From an uncultured Acetatifactor sp. (GTDB taxonomy: Bacteria > Bacillota > Clostridia > Lachnospirales > Lachnospiraceae), in NCBI RefSeq assembly GCF_910585425.1, contig NZ_CAJUCP010000028.1, positions 1 through 61,144 of the forward strand: a stretch of 61,144 nucleotides of DNA, in the 5' to 3' direction. Positions 34,610 through 44,600 of the stretch are shown here, piece by piece (the first letter of the stretch is position 1; the number at the start of each line of letters is the position of its first letter). The notes beneath the pieces were generated by a model that searched no databases, had not been told where the DNA came from, and saw nothing but the letters and a program-made list of their open reading frames with translations. Both the position numbers and the translations under genes were made by a program.

Positions 34610-36418
34610 CTACGAAATGCTCTCACAGAAGGACTTGGCCTTGTCCCACTCCGTGGTCCACCACTGGACGGATTCCTCGGCGCCCAGATCCTTCATATTT
34701 TTCAGCAGCTCCTCTTTCGCCTTGTCAAAATCCTCCTGGGAGGCCGCGGTGACCAACTGGGGAATGGTATTCATGACCAGCTCCTCGCAGGCGCTGTCGA
34801 TACGGGTAATCTCCTGGGGCGTGGCGGGCATGCATGCCACGATGTCCATGTTGTAGCCGGACATATTGTAATACCTGTCGGGATCCTCCTCCATTTTCTG
34901 CAGGTGGTACTGTCCGATATAATCCACGCCATAGAATTCGCTGATCTCCTTATCCAGCTCACTCTGCCTTGCCGCGTAGATTTCGGGAGAAATCCAAAGA
35001 GAGTTCCTGGAGCCATCGGGATTCATCTCTGCGCCGGAGATGCCGCCCATATTCTTAATGCCTCCGTTGTTGATTCCCGTGGCTCTCCACTGCTCCTGGG
35101 TTTCTGGATCCGCAGAGGAAGACATCGCTATGGTCTCCTCCTTGAGAACCGCATTGCCGTCGGCATCGTATTCCCAGTGGACTCCCTCCAGGCCGCAGCA
35201 TGTAATTCTTGCGAATTCGCTTGAATCCAGGTAATCCAGCACTTCCACCGCTTTTTCGATATTTTTCCCTTTCGCGTTGGCAAAGTAGAGCTTATCCGAC
35301 CAGCCCGCGCCGAACACGCTGCCATACCAGCCCAGGGTGTTCACCAGCCGCACTCCCGCCTGTCTGGGATCGTGGTTCGCGCTTCCCGCGGCATAATCAG
35401 GCCCGTTGCCGCTCAGGTACTGCCCCTTCTCCGTCTTTGCGTTCAAATCTTCCGAGGTCATGATGAAGCTGTCGGGATCCAGCAGGTTCTCATTGTAGAG
35501 ATTGTTGTAGAACCGCATGCTCTCCCAGAAAGCGGTATCCATGCTTTCATTGTAGATATCCACCACCAGATCGTTGCTCCTCATGTTCAGGACATACAGC
35601 CCTCCGCTGTCTATGGTAGCCTGTCCGATTGCCGGCATTCCCCAGGAAGTGACCCATTCCTTCACGCCCCCGGAGCTATGTACGCCCTTCCCGTAGACGG
35701 GAAGTCCGTCGGGTGTCTCATGGTAGAGCTCATACATCTGTTTCAGCGCGGCGATATAGGTCTCCCCGTCGTACACCTCCGGTCCCCCGATTTCCTGGTA
35801 CAGATCCCACCTCACCTGATAGGGCGACCAGTGGGCGCCGTTCCCGTTCAGGGGATCCTCCACCCCTGTCTGGGGCGTTCTGAAATACAGGCTTCCGGTG
35901 TCGTCGCTCTTGAACTTCCTCATGAGCTCATTGCGGGTCTCCAGGGCCGCTATGTTCTTGCCGATCGTATCCAGATAGGGATCCAGGGCAAGGGCGTGGC
36001 CTCCCTTCAGGACATTGTCCACCGTGTCGGGGCCGATCATGACGATGTCCGCCAGGTTTTCCGAGGCCAGGGCCAGGTTCAGGGTCTCATTGTCATAGGA
36101 AATGAGGGTGAGTTCGATGTTCAGCTTATCCTGTATATAATCCACAACGGGGTTCGGCCAGTAATCCTCGTCCGCGGAGACGGGAAAATACATGCCGCCG
36201 ATCGTGATGGGAATCCTTTCCCCCTCCTCCCCGTTCTCTGCACTGTCCTGTCCGGAGTCCCCGGCATCAGCGTCGGCCCCTGCCGCGTCCCCGGCTTCAG
36301 CATTCCCGGCATCAGCGCCGCTGCCCGCGTCTGACGAACCGGTATTGCCGCATCCTGTCAGGGAGCTCCCCATGAGGGCCAGGGCCATCAGCAATGATGC
36401 AATCTTCCTTCTTTTCAT
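34610..36418 (-). CDS. ABC transporter solute-binding lipoprotein, LplA type
   Basis: 602 aa. Lipobox SLTGC (Cys23), Ala/Gly/Asp-rich spacer to about residue 60, then a large binding protein of the LplA/YtcQ class (NPVVDYIQDKLNIELTLISYD; LASENLADIVMIG). First gene of the importer/GH29 operon, divergent from the response regulator with direct repeats between them. Membrane-anchored, extracellular. Confidence 0.92.
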   Translation of the reverse strand: MKRRKIASLLMALALMGSSLTGCGNTGSSDAGSGADAGNAEAGDAAGADADAGDSGQDSAENGEEGERIPITIGGMYFPVSADEDYWPNPVVDYIQDKLNIELTLISYDNETLNLALASENLADIVMIGPDTVDNVLKGGHALALDPYLDTIGKNIAALETRNELMRKFKSDDTGSLYFRTPQTGVEDPLNGNGAHWSPYQVRWDLYQEIGGPEVYDGETYIAALKQMYELYHETPDGLPVYGKGVHSSGGVKEWVTSWGMPAIGQATIDSGGLYVLNMRSNDLVVDIYNESMDTAFWESMRFYNNLYNENLLDPDSFIMTSEDLNAKTEKGQYLSGNGPDYAAGSANHDPRQAGVRLVNTLGWYGSVFGAGWSDKLYFANAKGKNIEKAVEVLDYLDSSEFARITCCGLEGVHWEYDADGNAVLKEETIAMSSSADPETQEQWRATGINNGGIKNMGGISGAEMNPDGSRNSLWISPEIYAARQSELDKEISEFYGVDYIGQYHLQKMEEDPDRYYNMSGYNMDIVACMPATPQEITRIDSACEELVMNTIPQLVTAASQEDFDKAKEELLKNMKDLGAEESVQWWTTEWDKAKSFCESIS

Positions 36419-36492
36419 AAAGTCCTTCCTCCTTCAAATGTGAAATATTTACAGAACCTCTTCCAATGCGTACCGTTTTTTGGTATATTTAT

Positions 36493-36549
36493 ATTATATA
36501 GAAAATTTGTTTGTACTGAATAGTGAAAAAACGTATTTGTTTGTATAAT
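36493..36549. promoter_or_regulatory. Divergent promoter region with paired direct repeats
   Basis: ATTTGTTTGTA occurs twice, at 36505-36515 and 36535-36545, exactly 30 bases apart (about three helical turns). A plus-strand TATAAT (36544-36549) and a minus-strand TATAAT (36493-36498) flank them. The repeats are good candidates for binding by the AraC-type output domain of the adjacent response regulator. Confidence 0.55.
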
Positions 36550-36646
36550 TTATCTGTATTTATGGTCCGGGAACCGATCCGGAAGCCGGGTTTGTATTTT
36601 TTATGCATTGTTTATGAATTTTTTACGAAAAACAGGGAGCGTCCAA

Positions 36647-37801
36647 ATGTACAATGTCATGATCGTGGAAGATGAGCTGATGGTGCGCATCGGCATCAAG
36701 AACTCTGTAAAATGGGCTGAGTTTGATATGACCGTAGTGGCAGAAGCGGAAAACGGAAATGAGGGCTACGAATATTTCCTGCAGCACAGGCCGGAGATCG
36801 TCATCACCGATATCCGCATGAACATCATGAACGGCACGGAAATGATCAAGAAGATACGGGCCATGGACAAGGACTGCTTCATCATCGTCATTTCCTGCCT
36901 GGAGGATTTCGACCTGCTGCAGGACATCGTGAACTGCCAGATCTTCTGTTATCTCTTGAAAGCCACCATGAAGATTTCCGATCTGGAAGATATGCTCAGG
37001 AAAATAAGAAAGAAGCTCGATTCCAAAAAACCAGACTTTCCAAAGGCCGAGCCTGAAAAGGAATCTGATGTCAACGCCGCGTTCCGCCAGTGGCTTCAAA
37101 GCGATGGGGATGCCGACTATGCCCGGCTGGCCAGCCAATACCCCGCCCTCCCTCCCCACCCGAAGACCCTGCTCCTGTACAGGGCGAAGCATCAGCAGGA
37201 CAGCCCTCTTTCCGACCTGCACACCAGGTTCATTTCGGATATCCTCATGAGGATGCTGCCACACTCGGTGACGCTCTGTCCGGGAGACTCCGTCTTCCTC
37301 CAGCTCTCCGACCGCTTCATGGACGATCCGGAGAAGACCGCCGCGGAGATCGCCTCCGCCGTCACAAAATACCTGAATGTGGAAATTCTCTGCAGCCACA
37401 GGGCCTCCCACTGTCTGGAGGACAGCCTGAAGGAGGACATCAACTCGTACCTCCTTGATTCCGCGCCCTACCAGAGGCATATAGACAAGGCCCTGGCCTA
37501 TATCCAGCGGAATTACTGCAAGGATATCTCCCTGTCCGATGCGGCCGCATACTGCGGCATAAGCCCCAACTATTTCTCCCTGCTGTTCAAGCAGAAGACC
37601 GGCGAAAGCTTTACGAAGTATCTCAACAGGCTCCGGATCGAGAAAGCTAAGATGCTGTTGAGCCAGACGGACCTATACATTTACGAAATCTCCGACTCCA
37701 TAGGCTATGGCGACCTGGCGTATTTCAGCAAGATCTTCAAGCAGCAGACAGGCCTGTCTCCCAGCGAATGGCGCAGCGTTCCCGCCGACCGGGAGACCTG
37801 A
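36647..37801 (+). CDS. YesN-type response regulator with AraC output domain
   Basis: 384 aa. Receiver domain residues 1-120 with acidic pocket EDE (8-10), phospho-acceptor Asp55 in VITDIRM and conserved Lys105 (YLLK). The C-terminal ~100 residues are two AraC helix-turn-helix units (ISLSDAAAYCGISPNYFSLLFKQKTG; IYEISDSIGYGDLAYFSKIFKQ). ATG 36647 follows AGGGAG. Many YesN proteins exceed 500 aa, so the middle linker is short. It is divergent from the LplA operon and convergent with the likely partner kinase. Confidence 0.9.
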   Translation: MYNVMIVEDELMVRIGIKNSVKWAEFDMTVVAEAENGNEGYEYFLQHRPEIVITDIRMNIMNGTEMIKKIRAMDKDCFIIVISCLEDFDLLQDIVNCQIFCYLLKATMKISDLEDMLRKIRKKLDSKKPDFPKAEPEKESDVNAAFRQWLQSDGDADYARLASQYPALPPHPKTLLLYRAKHQQDSPLSDLHTRFISDILMRMLPHSVTLCPGDSVFLQLSDRFMDDPEKTAAEIASAVTKYLNVEILCSHRASHCLEDSLKEDINSYLLDSAPYQRHIDKALAYIQRNYCKDISLSDAAAYCGISPNYFSLLFKQKTGESFTKYLNRLRIEKAKMLLSQTDLYIYEISDSIGYGDLAYFSKIFKQQTGLSPSEWRSVPADRET

Positions 37802-37842
37802 GCCTGCTGCCACAGACCGCCCTGCCCGGGCCCCTTCGCTCC

Positions 37843-37885
37843 AAAAAGCCCCTCCTGCGGTTTTGTAATCCGCGGGAGGGGCTTT
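37843..37885. terminator. Bidirectional terminator between response regulator and kinase
   Basis: AAAGCCCCTCCTGCGG pairs with CCGCGGGAGGGGCTTT (one G-T wobble), with flanking A and T tracts, between the convergent response regulator and kinase genes. Confidence 0.85.
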
Positions 37886-37891
37886 CCTCAT

Positions 37892-39646
37892 TCACCGGGC
37901 ATTTCCTGAATATCCCAGGCCGTCCAGGGGCAGCCGTATCTCCACCACAATGTTCTCGTCACAGTAGAACTTCATCTTCGCTGCCGAATAGTACAGCAAC
38001 TGCAGCCTCTGATACACATTGCGCATGCCGATCCTTGCGCCGTCCTTCGGTTCCTTGCTCAGGTCTTCATTGATCTGTTTCACCCTTTCCTCGGAAATCC
38101 TGGGGCCGCTGTTCTGTATCTTGAGATTGAGATGGCCCGTCTCCTCCAGGTGGACATCGATATATATTTTCAGGGACGCATCCGTCATCTCGCTGTGCAT
38201 GAAGCAGTTTTCGATGATTGGCTGTAACACGAATTTGGGAAACTCCAGGTCGTCCAGCCCCTCGTCATAGCTCTGGTAGACCTCCATCCTGCGCCCGAAC
38301 CTCAGTTCGAGCAGTTCCATATACTTTGTCACAAAAGCGATTTCATCCCTGAACTTCCATGTCAGGGAGGGATTGCGCAGTATGGGCTGTATGATCTCCA
38401 CCAGCTTCAGCAGGGAATCCGCCACATTGGGCACATCCGCAGCCATGGCCATCCAGCGGATCGAGTTGATCGTATTATACAGGAAATGGGGGTTCATCTG
38501 GTACTGCAGGAAGTTAATGGAGCTGATTCTTTTTTCCTCCTCCGCCTGCTCTATCTTTCGGATCAGGTCATTTATCTTCTCCACCATATAGTTGAAGTTC
38601 CCGTTCATATGGTCGAATTCTAAAATCCGGCTCTCTTTCCCGATCCTCACCTCCAGATTTCCGTTTGCCACCTCGTTCATGCCTGCCATCAGCCCATTCA
38701 GCGGATTGATGAATTTCTGTATGATATAGTGCAGGAACAGGCACAGGAAAACGACTATGAAGCTCCCTATGGCCAGAATGATTCCCGATATCTGCTTTTC
38801 CGTCTGCTTGTAGGTGTCCGTGGGAACCACATTGATGAAATACCAGTCATTGATATCCGTCCTATAGCAGATGATTTCCGCATCGTCCACATGGGAAAGT
38901 ATCCGCAGCCGCTCTCCTTCCTGCTCCTGCAGCAGGTCCAGATAGCCGATTCTGCTCCCTATCCGCGCCTTATCATTACAGGAAATGACCATTCCCCGGC
39001 TATCCACGATCATGATGACGCTCTCATTATACACAAGCTGCCGATACTCCTCCGAAATCACTTCTTCATTTACCAGAAGCATCAGCCAGGAGACCTCGCC
39101 CCTATAGTATAAAGGCTGTACATTTATGTTCAGCGACTGTCCCTCTACAAGCTCCTTCAGGATATTGTTTTCTGTGAAAAAATCCCACCCCGCCAGGCTG
39201 CTCCACCCCTTCTGCATCCCCTCCTCCAGCTCGCAGGGCTCCACCTCTCCGGAGACAGTCCTGTCCACGGTGGTGCCCAGAATCCGGTTCTCCTTATCCA
39301 GAACGAAGATACCGAATATAGAAGGGTCTTTCCCGATGATGCTGTTGAAAAGCCTGATGCATTTTCTGTCGTTGACTATCTTTTGATAATCCCAGGCATA
39401 ATCTTCATTCAGGAATTTTTCCACATTCGGGCTGGCAATCAGCTCCGCGATATCCTGCTCATAGATTTCCATTTTATTCCGGATGTTGATTTCGCCCTGT
39501 TCGAAGACCTTCACTGTAATATCACTGATCCTGTTCTGTATCTGCTGTACCGTCAGCTTCGATATCAGCACAAAACCGATCAGCAACACTACAATGAACG
39601 CCCCTATGGTGCCGGCATATAAAAATGTCTTGAACCTGATTTTCAT
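37892..39646 (-). CDS. YesM-type sensor histidine kinase
   Basis: 584 aa. Transmembrane helix near residue 10-30, an extracellular sensor region of about 270 residues, a second helix (SFIVVFLCLFLHYII), HAMP, then a His_kinase domain with the phospho-acceptor His in QYQMNPHFLYNTINSIRW and the ATP-binding IQNSGPRIS. ATG 39646 follows GGAG; the extra 22 codons upstream are unsupported. It is 34 bases behind lacZ and so probably co-transcribed with it, while its likely regulator is on the opposite strand. Confidence 0.9.
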   Translation of the reverse strand: MKIRFKTFLYAGTIGAFIVVLLIGFVLISKLTVQQIQNRISDITVKVFEQGEINIRNKMEIYEQDIAELIASPNVEKFLNEDYAWDYQKIVNDRKCIRLFNSIIGKDPSIFGIFVLDKENRILGTTVDRTVSGEVEPCELEEGMQKGWSSLAGWDFFTENNILKELVEGQSLNINVQPLYYRGEVSWLMLLVNEEVISEEYRQLVYNESVIMIVDSRGMVISCNDKARIGSRIGYLDLLQEQEGERLRILSHVDDAEIICYRTDINDWYFINVVPTDTYKQTEKQISGIILAIGSFIVVFLCLFLHYIIQKFINPLNGLMAGMNEVANGNLEVRIGKESRILEFDHMNGNFNYMVEKINDLIRKIEQAEEEKRISSINFLQYQMNPHFLYNTINSIRWMAMAADVPNVADSLLKLVEIIQPILRNPSLTWKFRDEIAFVTKYMELLELRFGRRMEVYQSYDEGLDDLEFPKFVLQPIIENCFMHSEMTDASLKIYIDVHLEETGHLNLKIQNSGPRISEERVKQINEDLSKEPKDGARIGMRNVYQRLQLLYYSAAKMKFYCDENIVVEIRLPLDGLGYSGNAR

Positions 39647-39680
39647 GCGCGCCACTCCATGGCCCCGAAAGCCCTCAACC

Positions 39681-42600
39681 CTATCTGCGCTCCGGCCTGA
39701 TCCGTATCTCAAAGTCCATCTCTTCCCCGCTCAGCCTGTATCTTTCGTCCAGTGTAGGCCCGCAGCTTCCGGAGCCCATTCCGCTCTGGCCGTAGTCCAC
39801 GCACAGGACCACATAAGGGGACTCCTCCAGCTGATGGTTATGGGTCTTGGCCGTCAGCTCCTCCTGGGTATAGACAGAGGCATTGAAGGAGAAAGCCTTT
39901 CTCCCCGCTATGGTCAGGGCCGCCTTTTCGCTTTCTGCCGTCACGTAGTCGCAGTCATAATGGCTGCCGTTCTCCTGGGGGCGGATATAGTCCTCGTGCA
40001 TGTCCCTTACATCCATATCGAACACGCCGTGATAGCCTGCCCATTTCTTGTCGATATAGCTCTCCACCGGGCCGATGCCGCAGTAATTCACCCGCGTCAT
40101 GGCCTTGGGCAGGAACAGGCGCAGGCCGAACCTGGGCAGGAAGGGCAGGGTGGGGTTCTTCTCCCCGTGGAGGGCCGCGTCAATCGTGCCGTCCGGCCAG
40201 ATCGTCCAGCAGGCCCTGATATTCAGGATCCTCTGAAGGTGTACAGCAGATATGGACAGCACGGTCTCTATCCGGGCTTTTTCCTCATCCGCCCTGACGC
40301 TGGTCTCATAGGCTCTGGTAACGGCGCGGTGATACCCGCCCCGTTCCCATTCCTCCCTGATCCAGCGGTCATTGTCCACAGGCGCACGCCAGATATTGTA
40401 TTCCATGGGGCGTTCCAGCAGGGACCGGTTCCCATAGACCATCTCCGTAAACAGGCCTGTGTACTTATCATAGGTATAGCAGAATTCCGCCGCGGAGACC
40501 GTTATGGTGCGGTCATCCTCCCCGATTTCGAACTGCACCCTGCCATGTCCCTGCGCAAGGATGCTCTCCGCCTTCTGGTTCGCTCTGCTGCCGCCGTCCA
40601 GCGCCGTCTCCTCAAAGCCCAGCAGAAATCCCGCGGGAAGGAGGTCGCTTTTTGCTTTCCTGTAATAGGAGACCTTCAGGAAGCACTTCCCCTTCTCCGG
40701 AACCCCAAAGGAGATGGGGACCGCCTTCTCCCCATGGGCCGGAATATCCAGAAGCGCAGGATCCTCGATGGTTCCGCTTTCCACCGTGGCACCGTCGCAG
40801 GTCACCTCATACCCTATGGTAAGGTAATCCTTCAGATTCAGGAAATCCATATAGTTGTGGAGCACCAGCTCCGCCTCCCCGGCGGCCTCGTCCATGCGCA
40901 GGGCCGCCACTCTTGCCGGGCGGTGCACATTTTTGAACTCCATCAGTCCGGTATGGGGCCTGCGGTCCGGATATACCAGTCCGTCCATGCAGAAGTTGCC
41001 GTCATGGGGGAATTCCCCGTGGTCGCCTCCGTAAGCGTACATCTTCTTTCCGGTGACAGTCCTTCCCATTTCGATGGCGTGGTCGCACCACTCCCAGATG
41101 AAGCCTCCGCAGGAGCCCTCATAGCTCTGGATCACCTGGAAATAATCCTCCAGGTCCCCGGGGCCGTTTCCCATGGCGTGGCAGTATTCGCACATCACAT
41201 AGGGGAGAGAGCCGTCCTTTTGGAAGTAGTCGTGAATCTCCCAGATTCCGGGATACATCCGGCTGTGCAGGTCGATATTGCTGTAATCACAGTCTTTCCG
41301 GGGCGCGTGCCGTGCCCCCTCATAATGGGTCAGGCGGGTGGAATCGAACTCCTTCGTCCACTTCAGCGCCGCCTCAAAGGTGCAGCCGTAAGCGCATTCA
41401 TTTCCCATGGACCAGATCACCACGCTGGGCCGGTTCTTGTCCCGCTCCACGCAGCGCCTGGTCCTGTCCACGGTGGCCTCGATGAAGTCCGGATTGTCCG
41501 CGATTGCGTCTCCCCAGTGCCATTTCCCCTCCTCCCGCTCTCGTTCCGTGGTATAGACCTCTCCCGTTCCATGGCTCTCATTGTCAGCCTCGTCGATCAC
41601 ATAGAACCCGAAGCGGTCGTACATCTGGTACGCCCAGGGCGAATTGGGATAATGGCTGGTGCGGATGGCATTGATATTGTGCTCCTTCATGATCCGGAGA
41701 TCCCTCTTGAGCTGGGCGGGGCTGATGGCAAAGCCGGTCACCGGGTCGCTGTCATGGCGGTTGGTTCCCCGGAACTTCACCTTCGCCCCATTGATGTACA
41801 GGACGCCCTGCTCCACATGGATTTCACGGATTCCCACGCAGTCCGTGATTACCTCGTCCTCCGTCTCCAGCACCAGTGTATACAGATAGGGCTCCTCCGC
41901 GTTCCAGAGCTTTGCTTCCGCTACCCGGAGCGCCGCCTTATCTCCCGATGCCTCCGCCCCGGCCGCAAGCCTTCCTTCCCTGTCGAAGAGGCTGGCCTTC
42001 ACAGGCACCGGCCTGTCCAGATACCGGAAGCCGATCTCCACCTCCCCGCCCTTTAAATCCTCCGTGGGCCGCGCCTTGACGAAATAATCGAAGATCCCTT
42101 CCCGGGGCCTCTTCAGAAGATATACGTCCCGGAAGATCCCGCTCATCCTGAATTTATCCTGATCCTCCAGATAGCTTCCGTCACACCATTTCAGCACCAG
42201 CACACAGAGGGTGTTCTCCCCCTCCCGGAGGCTCTCCGTCACATCGAATTCGCTGGTGGAATGGGAGACCTGGCTGTAACCGATGAACGCTCCGTTCACC
42301 CACACGTAAAGACAGGAATCCACCCCTTCAAAGTCAAGATACGCCCTGGGCGCTTTTTCTTCCCTGTGATAGGTAAAGGTCCGCACATACTCCCCGCAGG
42401 GATTTTCATAGGGTACATACGGAGGATCCATGGGAAAGGGATAGCGGGTATTGACATACTGATGGCGGTCGCAGCCGTAGTTCTGCCATACCCCGGGCAC
42501 CGTCACCTTATCGAAGCCACCCGTATCATAGCCCTCCCTGAAAAATTCCTCCTTCGCCTCATGGACGCTGTCGAAATACCGAAATCTCCACTCCCCGGAG

Positions 42601-42740
42601 AGCAGCATGAAACGATCCGATTCCGCTCTGCCCTCAACCGGATCCGCCAGCCGCTTTGACGACGGGATGTAGTACGCCCTGTTGGGCATCGTGTTCAGAT
42701 GCAGGACCTTCAAATCCTCGTAATACTTTGGAATGATCAT
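39681..42740 (-). CDS. lacZ: Beta-galactosidase, GH2
   Basis: 1019 aa, full-length LacZ architecture: jelly roll, two immunoglobulin-like domains, TIM barrel and small-chain domain. Acid/base Glu in VIWSMGNECAYG (about residue 446) and nucleophile in VMCEYCHAMGNG (about 516). Cytoplasmic. First gene of an operon with the kinase, and divergent from an AraC regulator that probably controls it. Activity on galactosides is by family inference. Confidence 0.93.
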   Translation of the reverse strand: MIIPKYYEDLKVLHLNTMPNRAYYIPSSKRLADPVEGRAESDRFMLLSGEWRFRYFDSVHEAKEEFFREGYDTGGFDKVTVPGVWQNYGCDRHQYVNTRYPFPMDPPYVPYENPCGEYVRTFTYHREEKAPRAYLDFEGVDSCLYVWVNGAFIGYSQVSHSTSEFDVTESLREGENTLCVLVLKWCDGSYLEDQDKFRMSGIFRDVYLLKRPREGIFDYFVKARPTEDLKGGEVEIGFRYLDRPVPVKASLFDREGRLAAGAEASGDKAALRVAEAKLWNAEEPYLYTLVLETEDEVITDCVGIREIHVEQGVLYINGAKVKFRGTNRHDSDPVTGFAISPAQLKRDLRIMKEHNINAIRTSHYPNSPWAYQMYDRFGFYVIDEADNESHGTGEVYTTEREREEGKWHWGDAIADNPDFIEATVDRTRRCVERDKNRPSVVIWSMGNECAYGCTFEAALKWTKEFDSTRLTHYEGARHAPRKDCDYSNIDLHSRMYPGIWEIHDYFQKDGSLPYVMCEYCHAMGNGPGDLEDYFQVIQSYEGSCGGFIWEWCDHAIEMGRTVTGKKMYAYGGDHGEFPHDGNFCMDGLVYPDRRPHTGLMEFKNVHRPARVAALRMDEAAGEAELVLHNYMDFLNLKDYLTIGYEVTCDGATVESGTIEDPALLDIPAHGEKAVPISFGVPEKGKCFLKVSYYRKAKSDLLPAGFLLGFEETALDGGSRANQKAESILAQGHGRVQFEIGEDDRTITVSAAEFCYTYDKYTGLFTEMVYGNRSLLERPMEYNIWRAPVDNDRWIREEWERGGYHRAVTRAYETSVRADEEKARIETVLSISAVHLQRILNIRACWTIWPDGTIDAALHGEKNPTLPFLPRFGLRLFLPKAMTRVNYCGIGPVESYIDKKWAGYHGVFDMDVRDMHEDYIRPQENGSHYDCDYVTAESEKAALTIAGRKAFSFNASVYTQEELTAKTHNHQLEESPYVVLCVDYGQSGMGSGSCGPTLDERYRLSGEEMDFEIRIRPERR

Positions 42741-42781
42741 ATTCTCCCTCTTTTCTGTCGGTTCTTATTTCAGATGTCCTC

Positions 42782-42810
42782 ATTATACGAAAAAAAGAAC
42801 ATGATTTCCA
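42782..42810 (-). promoter_or_regulatory. Promoter of the lacZ-kinase operon
   Basis: TGGAAA (42805-42810), 17 bases, TATAAT (42782-42787) on the minus strand. A plus-strand candidate for the AraC gene (TTGCGC, 18 bases, TATACT) lies just beyond, so the two promoters are back to back. Confidence 0.6.
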
Positions 42811-42879
42811 TATCTTCTATTGCGCAAAACATGGACAAAATGATATACTGGCCATAATGACGCGAAAGGAGCAGACGCC

Positions 42880-43719
42880 ATGTACGCCAGGACCGGTTAT
42901 GCCAAAGATATCGACAGTGAATCCGAAGTATCCGACCAGCCCCTCTCCGTAAGCGGATGCGGCATCTATCGGCTGATCCGCCTGCCGTCCATGTCCACCA
43001 TACGGCCGGAAGGACGCGGGGATTTCCAGCTCCTCTATGTCTCCTCGGGGAAAGCCCATTTTTACTTCCGGGAGCAGGAAATCGAAGCCGCGGCAGGTTC
43101 CATGATTCTCTACCGCCCCGGGGAAAGCCAGCGCTATCACTATTACCTGGAGGAGAATCCGGAGGTCTGCTGGATCCACTTTTCCGGTTATGAGGCCTGT
43201 GGGCTCCTTGACCGCATCGGCTTTTCGGACACGCATTCGGTCTTCTGCGGGGTCTCCTCCGGTTACATGGAGCTTTTTGGACGCATCATCTCCGAGCTCC
43301 AGATGAAGCGCCCCTGCTTCGAGGAGCTTGCCTGCGCCCTTTTGCGGGAGCTTTTCTGCCTCGTCCACCGCAGCCAGCTGGAATCCTCCGCCGACAAATA
43401 TCGGAATCAGGAACAGATAGAGGCTTCCGTCCGTTTCTTCAACGAGTCCTTCTTCCAGGATATCCGCATCGATGAATACGCAAAAAACCAGCATATGAGC
43501 GTATGCTGGTTCATTCGCTGCTTCAAGCGTTGTATGGGAGTGACCCCCATGCAGTATCTGATCTCCATCCGCATGGACAGGGCCAGGGAGCTTTTGAAAA
43601 ATACCGGTTACTCCATCCAGGAAATCAGCTCTCTCGTAGGCTACGCAGATCCCCTCTACTTCAGCAGGCTCTTTCAGAAGCAGACAGGGCGCTCCCCTTC
43701 CGTATACCGCAGAGAGTAA
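42880..43719 (+). CDS. AraC-family regulator with cupin sensor domain
   Basis: 279 aa. The N-terminal ~150 residues form a cupin-like sugar-sensing domain (FQLLYVSSGKAHFYFREQE; GSMILYRPGESQRYHYY). The C-terminal region has two helix-turn-helix units ending in YSIQEISSLVGYADPLYFSRLFQKQTGRSPS. AAAGGAG lies upstream of the ATG. Divergent from lacZ, hence its probable activator. Confidence 0.88.
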   Translation: MYARTGYAKDIDSESEVSDQPLSVSGCGIYRLIRLPSMSTIRPEGRGDFQLLYVSSGKAHFYFREQEIEAAAGSMILYRPGESQRYHYYLEENPEVCWIHFSGYEACGLLDRIGFSDTHSVFCGVSSGYMELFGRIISELQMKRPCFEELACALLRELFCLVHRSQLESSADKYRNQEQIEASVRFFNESFFQDIRIDEYAKNQHMSVCWFIRCFKRCMGVTPMQYLISIRMDRARELLKNTGYSIQEISSLVGYADPLYFSRLFQKQTGRSPSVYRRE

Positions 43720-43904
43720 TCCTCCCCTATGGCTTCCGGCTATATCTCCCCATCGCCGGCCGCGCCCGCAACCCGGCCATAGCACAGCCGCACATTCTGA
43801 GCCCTGTCCGAATCTGAAAGATTATCTATGTGACTGAGGGGAAAAATGCACAATGGAACCGTGCATGCTCAATAACGCCGTGCATGCACAACAGCGATGT
43901 GGCC

Positions 43905-44588
43905 TTATCTTTCCGGCATCCGGAACCCCACCAGGGCTCTGTTCAGATAATCGTTGAAGGGCTTCATGATGCGGAACAGCCTTACCGCTTCCGCCACGAA
44001 GGCCTCCCCCTCCTCCACCGCTTCATCCGCCATGGGATATTCCAGATACCAGCTCTTGTACTTCAGGTATTCCGCCTGGGGATGCTCCCTGTCATACCCG
44101 GCGGGCACCTTCTTCAGCGATGTGCCCTGTACCCGGAAATGCTCCTGAAATGCCGGTGCATGGATGATCGCCTCAAATTCATCGCCATGCCCCGCAATAT
44201 AGCCGCGGACCATTTCCGTGGCGTCCCGGAACATGTCCGCGAAGAGGCCTCCGCCCAGGAAGGTTCCGCCGCCCGGCCTGATCGTCAGGTAATATCCCAC
44301 AGGAACGGGCAGCTTCCCCTCGGAAGAGATGTGGGCCCGGAATGCGGGATTGTATGGGGATTTGTCATGGCTGAACCGGGTATCCCGCACCAGCTTGAAG
44401 GTCAGGTCTTCCGGCCGGTTGTGGAGGACGCTGCCGTCAAACGCGCCGATGCCCAGGATCAGCGCCTGAACCAGCTCCAGGAACTGGGCGTTGGCCGCTT
44501 TGTTTTCCGCTTTGTGTGCGTGATACCATTCACGGTTGTTGTTCTGGCTTAAATCGGTAAGATATGTCAGGATTTTCTTTGTGTCCAT
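43905..44588 (-). CDS. DUF2461 family protein
   Basis: 227 aa, cytoplasmic. The family pattern is clear: LSQNNNREWYHAHKAENKAA near the N-terminus, then RDTRFSHDKSPYNPAF and GYYLTIRPGGGTFLGGG. The biochemical role of the family is unknown. It lies 12 bases after the sigma-factor gene and may be co-expressed with it. Confidence 0.88.
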   Translation of the reverse strand: MDTKKILTYLTDLSQNNNREWYHAHKAENKAANAQFLELVQALILGIGAFDGSVLHNRPEDLTFKLVRDTRFSHDKSPYNPAFRAHISSEGKLPVPVGYYLTIRPGGGTFLGGGLFADMFRDATEMVRGYIAGHGDEFEAIIHAPAFQEHFRVQGTSLKKVPAGYDREHPQAEYLKYKSWYLEYPMADEAVEEGEAFVAEAVRLFRIMKPFNDYLNRALVGFRMPER

Positions 44589-44600
44589 TTCCCATACCTC

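Noticed and set aside
39483..42056. Very long open frame opposite lacZ (about 850 codons) and similar long frames opposite other GC-rich genes
   Set aside because: They lack ribosome sites, show His/Arg/Gly-rich composition typical of antisense reading, and each lies wholly opposite a gene with clear family motifs.
43840..43900. Repeated GTGCATGC motifs between the AraC and DUF2461 genes
   Set aside because: Two copies only, no symmetry with promoter elements, and GCATGC is self-complementary, so chance is adequate.
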